Shown: positions 18,164 through 27,302 of the stretch, in pieces
How the letters are laid out: every line of letters starts with the position of its first letter
Position numbering within the stretch: the first letter of the stretch is position 1
Assembly: GCF_003131185.1 (NCBI RefSeq)
Contig: NZ_QFFU01000030.1
Span: forward strand, 1 to 64,000
DNA from: Pseudomonas ovata
GTDB lineage: Bacteria; Pseudomonadota; Gammaproteobacteria; Pseudomonadales; Pseudomonadaceae
Length of the DNA stretch: 64,000 nucleotides
Direction: 5' to 3'
Translations under genes and position numbers: made by a program
The notes under the pieces: generated by a model
Told to the model about the DNA's origin: nothing
The model's database searches: none
What the model saw: the letters and a program-made list of their open reading frames with translations, nothing else

Positions 18164-19114
18164 TTACGACACCTTGGGCGTGTGGGTGATTCGGGGGTCG
18201 AGGCAGGGATAGAGCAGGTCGACGATCAGGTTGACCAGCACAAAGGCGGCCGCCGACACCGCGACGATGCCCAGCACCACCGGAATGTCCTGGCGCAACA
18301 CCGCTTCCTGGGCCAGGCGACCGACGCCGGAGCGGGCAAAGATGGTTTCGACCAGCACCGCGCCCGACACCGTATTGCCGACCTGCAGGCCGATCAGGGT
18401 CAGGATCGGCAGGGCGGCGTTCTTGAAGCCGTGGCGCAGTTGCACTTGGGCGCGGCTCAGGCCCTTGGCGTAGGCGGTGGCGATGTAGGGCTCGTTCCAG
18501 ACACCCTGAAAGCCACGTTGCAACACTTGCGCATACACCGCCGCGCTGGGAATCGCCAGGGTCACCGCTGGCAGGATCAGGCTGTCGAAGCCCTGGCTGC
18601 CGGTGGCCGGAAACCAGCCCAGGCTGAAGGCGAAGACCTGGATCAGCAGCAGGCCCATCCAGAACACCGGGACCGAGAAGCCCAGCGAAGGCAGGCGCGC
18701 CAGGGCGACTTTCAGTGGCGCAAAGCGCACGTAGGACGTCAGGTAGGCCAGGCCCACGCCGCCGACCAGTGACAGCGCGATGGCCATGCCGGCCAGCGCC
18801 AGGGTTTGCGGCAGGCGCTCGCCCAGCAACTCGGCCACCGGGCGGTTGAGCGACAGCGACTGACCGAAATCGCCCTGCAGCGCACGCCAGACCAGGTCGA
18901 GATACTGCTCGAAAATGCCTTTGTCCAGACCGTAGTAGGCGCGGGCGCGGGCCAGGTCTTCAGGCGACAGCGCATCGGCCTCCAGACCCGAGGCACTGAG
19001 CATGATCGACAGCGTGTCGCCCGGCAGCATGTAGAGGATGAAGTAGGTGATGGTGTAGGCCCCCCACAACACCAGCAGGGCCTGGGCGACGCGGCCGATC
19101 AGGTAGCGGTTCAT
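18164..19114 (-). CDS. ABC transporter permease (DppB type, SppB-like)
   Basis: A 316-residue permease. It starts MNRYLIGRVAQALLVLWGAY and carries YFILYMLPGDT, typical of DppB/OppB. The long periplasmic loop has LARARAYYGLDKGIFEQY and DFGQSL, and the EAA loop is TAYAKGLSRAQVQLRHGFKN. The ATG at 19114 overlaps the preceding gene's TGA by 4 bp, which fixes the start. It forms the channel with the downstream DppC-type subunit. Confidence 0.9.
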   Translation of the reverse strand: MNRYLIGRVAQALLVLWGAYTITYFILYMLPGDTLSIMLSASGLEADALSPEDLARARAYYGLDKGIFEQYLDLVWRALQGDFGQSLSLNRPVAELLGERLPQTLALAGMAIALSLVGGVGLAYLTSYVRFAPLKVALARLPSLGFSVPVFWMGLLLIQVFAFSLGWFPATGSQGFDSLILPAVTLAIPSAAVYAQVLQRGFQGVWNEPYIATAYAKGLSRAQVQLRHGFKNAALPILTLIGLQVGNTVSGAVLVETIFARSGVGRLAQEAVLRQDIPVVLGIVAVSAAAFVLVNLIVDLLYPCLDPRITHTPKVS

Positions 19115-20757
19115 GGCTTGGCGGCCTCTTTGTTGCCACCCAGTTCGATGTCGCCCAAGAGCGCGAAACCTTCGGCGGTCCAGCGGAAATTCTGCACCTT
19201 GGCCGAGGTGGCGGCCTGCCACACACGCTCGTAGACCGGCAGCGCCGAGCCTTCGTCGATCAGCAGGTCTTGCAGTTCGCCGTAGGCCTGGGCGCGCTGT
19301 GCGCTTTGTGTGGCGGTGATGCCGGCGTCGAACAGCGCCTTGGCTTTTTCCAGGGTCTGCGGCGCATAGATATTGGTGGCCAGGGCCGCGCTGTTGGCCG
19401 CACGCGGGTCAAGGATCGTCTGCAGGATGATCGGGTCGGCGCGGGTCATGTAGTTGGTGCTCAGGTCGTAATTGCCCGCTGAGTTGTTGGCCACCCACTC
19501 GGCGCGGGTGACGACGCTGAGCTTGAGGTCAATGCCGACCTTGCGCAGTTGGTCCTGGATCAGCACGTCGCCGGCGCTTTCGGCCGGGCTGATGTTGTAG
19601 CTCAGGCTCAGGCGCTTGCCGTCCTTGTAGCGGTAGCCATCAGTGCCCTTGGCCCAGCCGGCACTGTCGAGCAGGCGCTCGGCACCGGCCGGGTCGTAGA
19701 CCAGCTTGGCGCTCTGGTCCTTGAAATACGGCGTGGTGACATCGAACAGGCCGCTGACCACCGGAAATTGCGCGTTGTAGACAGTGCTGGCGTAGCTCTT
19801 GCGGTCGATGGCTTTTTGCAGCGCCAGGCGAACCTGCTTGTCGCCGAGCAGGCGTTCGCCACGGGTATTGGGAAACAGATTGAGCGCAGGTCCCGGCAGC
19901 GAACGGCTCTGGATGGTCGCGCCCCTGGACTGGAACAGCTTGAGGTCGACTTCCGAAAACGGGTTGCGCGGCCAGAGGATGTCAGCCTTGCCTTGCAGGA
20001 ACAGGCCGTTGCGCACGCTTTCTTCGGGGATGTAACTGATTTCGACCCTGTCCAGATGCGCTTCTCCCTGGTTTTTCATATTGGCCGAGGCCCAGTGATA
20101 GCCCTTGCGCTTGACCAGCCGGGCACCGGTTTCCGGGGTGTAATGCTCCAGCGTAAAGGGGCCGGTGCCGATGATTTTGCCCAGCGACCGCTCCTTGGCC
20201 GTCAGTTGGTAGGAGGCCGGCGCCAGGATCGACAGGTTGGTGGTGGAGGTGGCCTGCAAGAAGCCGGCGTTGGGCTTGTTCAGCACCAGCTTGACGGTGA
20301 AGTCGTCGACCACTTCGGCATGGTCGAAACCGGCCAGGTACGTGGCACCGAACACCGCCGGCAGCTCGGTGGCAAAGGCCTTGTTGCTGTCGAAGGCGGT
20401 CTTGACCGCCTTGGCATCGAAGCGTTCGCCGTTGCTGAAGGTCACGTCGTCGCGCAGTTTGAAGGTGTAGCTCAGGGCGTCGTCGCTGACCGTCCAGCTT
20501 TTGGCCAGCCAGGGAATGAGGGTGCCGGTTTCCGGGTCCTGGTCGGTCAGCGATTCGGCGACATTGCGCAGCAGCACCCGGTGTTCCAGCCAGTAGACCT
20601 GGAACGGGTCGACGCTGACCAGTGTGGTGTTGTCGCCCCAGAAGGCGATGTTCAGGGTCTTGCTGGCGGCCTCGTCACCCGCTGGCGAGCAACCGGCCAG
20701 GGCCAGGGTCAGGGCGAAAGAGGCCAGCAGGCGGCCGGGGAAAACAGCGTTGGTCAT
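19111..20757 (-). CDS. ABC transporter substrate-binding lipoprotein (SBP_bac_5, SppA-like)
   Basis: A 548-residue family-5 solute-binding protein. The signal peptide ends with lipobox LAGC (Cys about 23), so it should be anchored to the inner membrane. The LIPWLAKSWTVSDDALSYTFKLRDDVTFSNGE region is the family signature. Family 5 binds peptides, nickel chelates, opines or sugars. Here the adjacent TonB receptor suggests a chelate or peptide too large for porins. It overlaps the DppB-type gene by 4 bp. Confidence 0.88.
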   Translation of the reverse strand: MTNAVFPGRLLASFALTLALAGCSPAGDEAASKTLNIAFWGDNTTLVSVDPFQVYWLEHRVLLRNVAESLTDQDPETGTLIPWLAKSWTVSDDALSYTFKLRDDVTFSNGERFDAKAVKTAFDSNKAFATELPAVFGATYLAGFDHAEVVDDFTVKLVLNKPNAGFLQATSTTNLSILAPASYQLTAKERSLGKIIGTGPFTLEHYTPETGARLVKRKGYHWASANMKNQGEAHLDRVEISYIPEESVRNGLFLQGKADILWPRNPFSEVDLKLFQSRGATIQSRSLPGPALNLFPNTRGERLLGDKQVRLALQKAIDRKSYASTVYNAQFPVVSGLFDVTTPYFKDQSAKLVYDPAGAERLLDSAGWAKGTDGYRYKDGKRLSLSYNISPAESAGDVLIQDQLRKVGIDLKLSVVTRAEWVANNSAGNYDLSTNYMTRADPIILQTILDPRAANSAALATNIYAPQTLEKAKALFDAGITATQSAQRAQAYGELQDLLIDEGSALPVYERVWQAATSAKVQNFRWTAEGFALLGDIELGGNKEAAKP

Positions 20758-20821
20758 GGTTGTGTCCTTGTATCAAGTCTGTTTATTGAGGCAGCACAGG
20801 TCCGACAGCCACCCGCGACCC

Positions 20822-20850
20822 TGTGGGAGGCGGCTCTGCCGGCGATAGCG
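20822..20850. repeat. REP-like element, GTGGGAGGCGGC family
   Basis: Contains TGTGGGAGGCGGC...GCCGGCGATAGCG in the gap between the receptor and the binding-protein genes. Same family as 41957-41990, 44760-44793 and 57360-57386. Confidence 0.7.
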
Positions 20851-20899
20851 ATGGCAGCGCGCTACAGTTGTATGGGCTGTATGCGCCCGTCAGGCACCC

Positions 20900-23443
20900 T
20901 CAAAAGTCATACGCCAGTTTGGTGTACCAGAACCCGCCGTTCGGGCTGAACGAGGGGTTGCCGTAGATGCCCTGGCCGCCGTTGGAAGGGCTGGCGACCA
21001 CGCCGTTGCGTTCGGGGTAGACGTTGAAGATATTGGTGCCGCCGACGCTGGCGGTCAGGTTGTCGGTGAGCGAATAGGCGATGTCCAGGTCGGTGATCCA
21101 CTTGGCATCGAAGCTGCGGTCGGCGCTGGCGTTCTGCGCCCAGGTCTCGACCTTGCCGTAGCGGGTGGTTTGCAGGTTGATCACAAAGCGATCAATGCTC
21201 CAGTTGGCGCCCAGCACCCATTTGGTCTTGGGCGAGGCGGCCACCAGGTTGCCTTCGGCGGCATGCCCGACCACCGAGATACCCGAAGCGCTGAGGTCGG
21301 CCGGGGTGTTGCGCTGGTCCTGGATCGTGGTCTTGTTCCAGTTGAAGGCCGCGCTCCAGCGCACGTCGCCAAAGCCCCCCAGCGCGGTCCTGTGGTCCAG
21401 CACCAGGTCCAGGCCCCGGGTGCGGGTGTCGTAGGCATTGGTGTAGTAGGTGACCCACGACCCTTCAGCCACGCCCAGCCCGCGCAGCGTGCTGTTGACC
21501 GCGCCATCGCCCCGGTCATAGATGTCCTGCGACAGCACGATGCGGTCATCGATGTCGACCACGTAACCGTCCAGGGTCACGCTGGTGTGCCGCGCCGGTT
21601 GCCAGGTCAGGCCCAGGCCGATGTTGCGGGTCTTTTCCGGGTCCAGTTCACTGGCACCGAAGGCCTTGGCCAGCGCACTGCCGGGGGTGGCGGTGTAGCG
21701 CAGCGCCGGCACCACCACGCCGTCGGCGTTGACCCCGGTGCGGTTGTCGGCCACCGAATAGCCCAGTTGGGTCAGCGACGGGGCGCGGAAACCGGTGCCC
21801 AGGGTGCCGCGCACCGCCACGGTGTCGGTCAGTTCATAGCGCGAGTTGAGCTTGAGGGCGAAAGTGTTCTTCTTGATGTCGTCATAGTGCTCGACCCGCC
21901 CGGCCAGGCCCACGTACCAGCGATCGCTGGGGTTCAGGCCGACGTCCAGGTAGGCGGCATAGTTGTTGCGGTCCAGGTCCGCTTCGTCTTCCGGGCGGAT
22001 CACCAATGCCGATTGCGCACCCCGGCTGGGGCCGCCGCTCAGGCCACTGTTGGTGCTCAGGGTATAGAGCGGATTACGGCTGCCGTCGGCCAGGAACTGC
22101 GGGTAAGTGTAGCTGCCCACCGTGTAGGCATCGGCGCTGCCGGCAAAGGTCTGGAAACGCTCCCAGCGATGCTCCAGGCCGGCCGAGACCTGCACGGCAA
22201 ACGGCAGCAGCGGCAGGCTGTCGAAGTGGCGGGTGATGTCCAGGTTATTGACCCACTGATCAAACTGCAGCGTGGCCAGGTCATTGAACGACGTGGGTGA
22301 TTCCGGGCCGTAAGTGGGGTTGATGGTCAGGTCGCTGGAGTGATGGTTCTTGTTGCGCCCGTAGGTGGTCGACAGGTCCCAGTTCCATTCGCCGATCTCG
22401 CCCTTGCCGCCGACCAGGAACTGCCAGTCGGTGTCCTTGATGTTGTTCAGCGGGTCGTAGCCGTCCGGGTACAGCTCGGGGATGGACGCGGTGCTGTAGG
22501 CCAGGCGCTTGTTGTTGTAGATCTGCGCCTTGCGCTCGCCATAGGTGGCGTAGGAGTACAGCCGGGTGCTGTCGCTGACCGGCAGCTCGGCGTTGTAGCC
22601 CAGGTTGAAGGCCTCCAGGTCCGGGTCGCCGTTTTTCAGGGCGCGGTGGTCCCAGCTGTCCTGGCGGGCATCGCCGGGCGCATAGCCACGGTAGTTGGCG
22701 TCGGCCTTGTCATACAAAAACGCCTGGTTACGCTTGCGTGCATCGCCCGACAGTTGCACAAAGCCGCCGTCGCCAATGGCGAAGCCCTTGTTGCCGGCCA
22801 GCTTGATGTTCTCGCCTTGGCCGTCGGTCAACTGGCCGTAACTGGTCTCGAAATGCCCGCCCGAAGCGCCGGATTTGAGAATCACGTTAATGACCCCGGC
22901 CACCGCATCGGAACCGTACTGCGCCGCCGCGCTGTCCTTGAGCACCTCGATACGCTCCACGGCACTGACCGGAATCAGGTCCAGGTCCACCGCATTGGCG
23001 CCGCTGGTGTCGATATTGCCGCCCGCCGGCATCGCCCCGTTGTGCCGCCGCTTGCCGTTGACCAGCACCAGGGTGTAGGCCGGTTCCAGGCCCCGGTTGG
23101 TCAGCGGCCGGGTGGTGGACTGAAAGCCCGAGGTATTGGCGCCGAAGTTGAACGACGGCAGCAGCTTGGAGATGGCCTCCGACAACTCGGCCCGTCCGGT
23201 CTTGAGCAGTTGGTCTGCGTTGATGATGTCGATGGGCGTCGGGCTGTCGGCCACGGTCCGTTGTGCCCCGCGCACGCCGGTAGAGATCACCGTGACAGTG
23301 TCCAGGCGCGCCTCACCGTCGGTTTCGGCCTGCGCCGCCGGTGCCAGCAGGCAGGCCAGGGTCAGGCTCGACAAGGCCAGGCCGGCGCGGGCCGGGGCGG
23401 TTCGGAGCAGGGGGCGCGCAGGGCTTGAGAGCGGATGGTTCAT
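20900..23443 (-). CDS. TonB-dependent outer-membrane receptor (SppR-like)
   Basis: An 847-residue receptor with a signal peptide (ends AAQA), a plug domain (about residues 45-190, VADSPTPIDIINADQLL...VERIEVLKDSAAAQYGSDAVAGVINV) and a 22-strand barrel ending in the aromatic C-terminus FWYTKLAYDF. The N-terminal STN signalling domain is absent, so it does not use the FecI/FecR type of transmembrane signalling. It lies upstream of the ABC genes with a 142-bp gap and probably delivers their substrate across the outer membrane. Confidence 0.9.
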   Translation of the reverse strand: MNHPLSSPARPLLRTAPARAGLALSSLTLACLLAPAAQAETDGEARLDTVTVISTGVRGAQRTVADSPTPIDIINADQLLKTGRAELSEAISKLLPSFNFGANTSGFQSTTRPLTNRGLEPAYTLVLVNGKRRHNGAMPAGGNIDTSGANAVDLDLIPVSAVERIEVLKDSAAAQYGSDAVAGVINVILKSGASGGHFETSYGQLTDGQGENIKLAGNKGFAIGDGGFVQLSGDARKRNQAFLYDKADANYRGYAPGDARQDSWDHRALKNGDPDLEAFNLGYNAELPVSDSTRLYSYATYGERKAQIYNNKRLAYSTASIPELYPDGYDPLNNIKDTDWQFLVGGKGEIGEWNWDLSTTYGRNKNHHSSDLTINPTYGPESPTSFNDLATLQFDQWVNNLDITRHFDSLPLLPFAVQVSAGLEHRWERFQTFAGSADAYTVGSYTYPQFLADGSRNPLYTLSTNSGLSGGPSRGAQSALVIRPEDEADLDRNNYAAYLDVGLNPSDRWYVGLAGRVEHYDDIKKNTFALKLNSRYELTDTVAVRGTLGTGFRAPSLTQLGYSVADNRTGVNADGVVVPALRYTATPGSALAKAFGASELDPEKTRNIGLGLTWQPARHTSVTLDGYVVDIDDRIVLSQDIYDRGDGAVNSTLRGLGVAEGSWVTYYTNAYDTRTRGLDLVLDHRTALGGFGDVRWSAAFNWNKTTIQDQRNTPADLSASGISVVGHAAEGNLVAASPKTKWVLGANWSIDRFVINLQTTRYGKVETWAQNASADRSFDAKWITDLDIAYSLTDNLTASVGGTNIFNVYPERNGVVASPSNGGQGIYGNPSFSPNGGFWYTKLAYDF

Positions 23444-24033
23444 GGGTGCATTTCCAGATGACAGCGTTGACGATACCGCTGTGTGGCGGCATGGCCTGTT
23501 TGGCTTTGGTGCCTGCCCGCTGGTGTGAGCGGTGCAGCGCGTGTCTGAGGGTTCTGGAGCGATGCGGTGGTGGTGAAGTCGCTCGGGTATTGCGCACTGT
23601 CCGGCGGTGGCCGGTTAGGGGACGGGATGAATGCTTTGCAGCGTGTCCCGGTGGTCTGGATTGAATCGTATATTTATAAAAAACGTCTTGGAAATTCTTT
23701 TTAGGAATAACCTAATAGTGAAAATAAATAATTATAAAGTCATTGTTTATGCAAAAAATTGATTAAGAGGCTGGGTGATGGGTGCGGTTCTGGATAGGTC
23801 CTGGCCCGTCAGGGAGGACGGCGCGATACAAGCCCCGTGGTTTTTAATCAAAGGCATCGAAGATAAAGGCTCTGGCTCAATGGTTTCAGCGGAGGAGGGA
23901 TGTCGTACAACTTGTAACGATTAATCCGACAAGATGCGCATGTAATTGCTAATCGTTGCTATTTGCTGTTGTTAAAGGATGTTAACCTCGCCGCCTTTCG
24001 CAAGCCCTTGCACCGCTCACTGTAGGAAAACAC
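23444..24033. other. AT-rich divergent promoter region between two TonB receptors
   Basis: 590 bp without a convincing gene. 23660-23770 is very AT-rich (AAATAAATAATTATAAAG and neighbours). A Fur-box-like sequence is at 23944-23962. Confidence 0.55.
23944..23962 (+). promoter_or_regulatory. Fur-box-like sequence
   Basis: ATTGCTAATCGTTGCTAT resembles the Fur consensus core (TGATAATCATT), matching about 9 of 14 core positions. It lies about 70 bp before the first ATG of the siderophore receptor, where a Fur site would be expected. Eye match only. Confidence 0.4.
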
Positions 24034-26166
24034 GATGCCCCGTTCCTTCTTGCCCATGCCTTCGCCGCCCCGGCCATGACCACCGAGCCGGTGACCGGCA
24101 CCGTGAACCTGGACAGCGTGAACATCAATGCGCAGGGCAGTCTCAAGGGTGCTGCGACCACCGAAGGCACGCAGTCGTACACCACGGGTGCCATGAGCAC
24201 GGCGACCAGGCTGCCGCTGTCGATTCGCGAAACCCCGCAGTCGGTCAGCGTGATCACCCGCCAGCGCATCGAAGACCAGGGCATGAACGACCTCAACGAC
24301 CTGGTCAAGTACGCCCCCGGCATCACCTTGCGCAAGTACGGCTCGGACCGCCTGGAATACCTGTCGCGCGGCTTCAAGATCGACAACCTGATGTACGACG
24401 GCCTGCCGACCACGGTGGGCAGCTTTACCCAGGACACCATTTCCGGCGCCGACCTTGCGATGTATGACCGGGTCGAGGTGGTGCGCGGTGCCACCGGCCT
24501 GATGACCGGCGCCGGCAGCCCGGCGGCCACCCTCAACCTGGTGCGCAAGCGCCCGACCGCCACGCCCCGGGTCAGCGTGACCACCAGCGCCGGCAGTTGG
24601 GACCGTTATCGCCTTGAAGTCGATGCCTCGAACAGGCTCAATGAGTCCGGCACCCTGCGTGGCCGCGTCGTGGCGGCCGGGCAGAGCGACAAGAGCTTCC
24701 AGGATGTGCGCGAGAATGACCGCCAGACCTTTTTCGGCATTGTCGAGGCCGACCTGAGCGACCGCACCACCTGGACCCTTGGCGCTTCCAAGCAGCGTGA
24801 TGACAACACCTCCGACTGGGGCAGCCTGCCCAGCGGCCCGAACGGCGAAGACCTGGGCCTGTCGCGCTCGACCTTCCTGAGCAACGACTGGTCGTACTGG
24901 GACAAGGACAACTACAGCCTGTTCTCCGACATCACCCACCGCTTTGATAACGGCTGGACCGCCAAGGTGGCGGCGCAGAAGATCTGGGCCGAGGCGGATA
25001 CGTTTTCCAATTACCTGTTGTACTCCGGCAGCGATCTTTCCCAGTACTCTGGCCAGTACCAGAACAACGACACCCAGACCAACATTGATGCTACGTTGTC
25101 CGGGCCTTTCCAGTTGTTCGGTCGCGAACATGAGTTGGTGCTGGGCACCAGCCGCCGGCAGGAGAAATTCGACCAGGTCGGCGGCTTCTGGAACGCCGGT
25201 ACGCGTATCGACCCCTACAACTTCAGCCATAGCGCAATCGGCAAGCCTTCCCTGAGCGATTGCACGCCTTACGCGACGCGTAACACCAGCACCGAGAAAA
25301 GCGTTTATGGCGCCGTGCGCCTGAACCCGATCGATCCGTTGCACGTGATCATCGGCAGCCGCCTGACCTGGTTTGACTACGAAGACCGCGTCAGCGGCGA
25401 TGCCTATAAGGTCACCCAGGAAGTCACCCCCTACGCCGGCGTGATCTACGACCTGAACGACACCTACTCGGTGTACGCCAGCTACACCGAGATCTTCAAG
25501 CCGCAAAGCGAGCAGAACAGCGCCGGCTCGGTGCTCGACCCGATGACCGGCGAAAGCTACGAAATCGGTATCAAGGGCGAATACTTCAACGGTGGCCTCA
25601 ACGCCTCGCTGGCCTTGTTCGACATGACCCAGGAAAACCGCGCTTATGCCTTGACCTCGCAGCCTGCCGCTTGCCAGGCGCAGAACCGCACCTGCTACGA
25701 AGCCGCCGGCGAAGTGCGCAGCCGTGGCATCGACGCCGAACTGACCGGCGCCCTGAACCCGGACTGGCAGTTTTCCGCGTCCTACACCTACGTGCTGAGC
25801 CAGTACGTCAAGGACGCCAACGAGCGTAATGAAGGCCGCCTGTTTGCGCCCAACCAGCCCAAGCACCTGTTCAAGGCCGCCACGAGCTACAACCTGAGCG
25901 GCGGCCTGGAAAAGTGGCGCGTGGGAGCCGACGTGTTTGCCCAGAGCGAAACCTTCAACGTGGTCGGCAGCGGTTATGCCACGCAGGACGCGTATGCCGT
26001 GCTGGGGCTGATGGCCGGCTACCGCTTCAACGAGCATTGGGACGGCCGTATCAATCTCAATAACGTCACCGACGAGAAATACTGGCAGGGCATTCCTACC
26101 GGTTCCGGCAGCGGCGTGTATGGCGACCCGCGCAACCTGATGGTGTCGCTGAAGTGGACCTTGTGA
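24034..26166 (+). CDS. TonB-dependent siderophore receptor, signal peptide disrupted
   Basis: From ATG 24076 a continuous frame of 696 residues encodes a plug (SIRETPQSVSVITRQRIEDQ, then LSRGFKIDNLMYDGLPT and VEVVRGATGLMTGAGSPAATLN) and a barrel ending in MVSLKWTL, typical of FpvA/FoxA-like siderophore receptors without an STN domain. That ATG gives no signal peptide. The ATG with a good ribosome-binding site (AGGAAAA, then ATG at 24034) opens a different frame, MPRSFLPMPSPPRP, which stops after 14 codons. In the receptor frame the same bases read PFLLAHAFAAPA, the end of a signal peptide. A small indel therefore seems to have broken or shortened the signal. The gene may be inactive or mis-sequenced. 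Confidence 0.72.
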   Translation, partial: DAPFLLAHAFAAPAMTTEPVTGTVNLDSVNINAQGSLKGAATTEGTQSYTTGAMSTATRLPLSIRETPQSVSVITRQRIEDQGMNDLNDLVKYAPGITLRKYGSDRLEYLSRGFKIDNLMYDGLPTTVGSFTQDTISGADLAMYDRVEVVRGATGLMTGAGSPAATLNLVRKRPTATPRVSVTTSAGSWDRYRLEVDASNRLNESGTLRGRVVAAGQSDKSFQDVRENDRQTFFGIVEADLSDRTTWTLGASKQRDDNTSDWGSLPSGPNGEDLGLSRSTFLSNDWSYWDKDNYSLFSDITHRFDNGWTAKVAAQKIWAEADTFSNYLLYSGSDLSQYSGQYQNNDTQTNIDATLSGPFQLFGREHELVLGTSRRQEKFDQVGGFWNAGTRIDPYNFSHSAIGKPSLSDCTPYATRNTSTEKSVYGAVRLNPIDPLHVIIGSRLTWFDYEDRVSGDAYKVTQEVTPYAGVIYDLNDTYSVYASYTEIFKPQSEQNSAGSVLDPMTGESYEIGIKGEYFNGGLNASLALFDMTQENRAYALTSQPAACQAQNRTCYEAAGEVRSRGIDAELTGALNPDWQFSASYTYVLSQYVKDANERNEGRLFAPNQPKHLFKAATSYNLSGGLEKWRVGADVFAQSETFNVVGSGYATQDAYAVLGLMAGYRFNEHWDGRINLNNVTDEKYWQGIPTGSGSGVYGDPRNLMVSLKWTL

Positions 26167-26255
26167 TCTGAACAGGCGGGGTTGGGGGGAGAAAAGGACT
26201 GGCCCCAACCCTGTCAGGCGCCACCGACCGGATTGATGTTGCCCCAGGGCTCGTG

Positions 26256-26297
26256 CCTCCCACAGGTTTGATGTGGCACTGGATTTCGGGTCTGGCA
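26256..26297. repeat. Dispersed repeat, copy 1
   Basis: 42 bp that in reverse complement closely match 57326-57367 (shared CACATCAAACCTGTGGGAGG), only a few mismatches. It sits between the siderophore receptor and catR. Confidence 0.75.
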
Positions 26298-26333
26298 TCG
26301 GACTGTACCCTGCTCACGCTTGTATGATGCCCG

Positions 26334-27200
26334 CTACATCTCCTTGACCTCGCGCAAGCACTGCCTCAATAACTCTGACCCATCCCCGGCGCGCCAGCTG
26401 ATCACGATCGGCGAGGTCGCGCTGCTGTCGAGCAGCTCGCTGTAGCCAATGTCATCGCGGTGCAGGCGCTGCACCGAGGCGGGCACCAAGGTGATGCCGA
26501 TGCCGGCCGCCACCAGCCCGATGGCCGTCTGCAATTCATTGACCGTTTGCACCACGCGAATCTTCAGGCCCTGGCGATTGAAGATGCCCAGCACATGGTC
26601 GGCGTAGCTGGGCCGTGGGTTGCCGGGATAGAGCACGAACGGCTCGGCGGCCAGGCGTTCCAGGCTGACCGGGCCGGCCAGCAGCGGGTGGCCGGCGGGC
26701 AGGGCGGCCACCAGTGGGTCTTCGCGCAGCACTTCCTGGGTGATGGCCGGATCGTCGAACAGCATGCGCCCGAAGCCGATGTCGATGCGGCCGCTTTTCA
26801 GCGCTTCGACCTGCTGCAAGGTGATCAGCTCCGACAAGCCCAGTTCCACGTCGCCAAAGCCGCGCAGGCGACGGATCAGCTCCGGCAACTGGCCGTACAG
26901 GGTCGAGGGTGCAAAGCCGATGCCCAGCCAGCGCTTGCTGCCGCTGGCAACCCGGCGGGTATCGTCGCTGATGCGCTTGAGCTGCTCGAGCAACTGCGCC
27001 GAATGCTCGTGGAAAAACCGCCCGGCCTCGGTCAGGCGCAGCGGCCTGGAGCGCTCCAGCAGTTCCACGCCCAGTTCTTCTTCCAGTTGTTGGATCTGCC
27101 GGCTCAGCGGCGGCTGGGCGATGTTTAACTGCTCGGCGGCGCGGGTGAAATTCAGGGTCTGGGCCACGACTCTGAAGTAACGCAAATGACGCAGCTCCAC
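26334..27200 (-). CDS. CatR, LysR-type activator of catBCA
   Basis: A 288-residue LysR regulator with the HTH at residues 1-60 (MELRHLRYF...FTRAAEQLNIAQPPLSRQIQQLEEELG), nearly the textbook CatR N-terminus. CatR activates catBC(A) with cis,cis-muconate as inducer and represses itself. It is divergent from catB with the operator at 27202-27216. The start is a GTG at 27200, and its AGGAGG ribosome-binding sequence lies inside that operator. Confidence 0.93.
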   Translation of the reverse strand: MELRHLRYFRVVAQTLNFTRAAEQLNIAQPPLSRQIQQLEEELGVELLERSRPLRLTEAGRFFHEHSAQLLEQLKRISDDTRRVASGSKRWLGIGFAPSTLYGQLPELIRRLRGFGDVELGLSELITLQQVEALKSGRIDIGFGRMLFDDPAITQEVLREDPLVAALPAGHPLLAGPVSLERLAAEPFVLYPGNPRPSYADHVLGIFNRQGLKIRVVQTVNELQTAIGLVAAGIGITLVPASVQRLHRDDIGYSELLDSSATSPIVISWRAGDGSELLRQCLREVKEM

Positions 27201-27201
27201 G

Positions 27202-27216
27202 ATACCTCCTGGGTAT
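27202..27216. promoter_or_regulatory. CatR recognition-binding site
   Basis: ATACCTCCTGGGTAT is an inverted repeat (ATACC-N5-GGTAT) with the LysR T-N11-A pattern, like the CatR site of P. putida. It lies 2 bp upstream of the catR start and about 87 bp before catB, so one site can serve activation of catBCA and autorepression of catR. Confidence 0.8.
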
Positions 27217-27302
27217 GAAGCAAGACTTAATCAATATTGGACCCTGTGCGCCGACAGCGTCAATCATGCAGCCATGATCACCCTGACGAGCCGGACAGCC
27301 CC

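Noticed and set aside
19549..22300. Long plus-strand frames opposite the ABC binding-protein and TonB receptor genes (19549-20949, 21170-22300)
   Set aside because: Shadows of well-supported minus-strand genes; no family motifs.
23959..26298. 779-codon open frame on the minus strand opposite the siderophore receptor
   Set aside because: It is the antisense shadow of a GC-rich gene. Its translation is Gly/Val/Ala-rich with no domain, while the plus strand has clear TonB receptor motifs.
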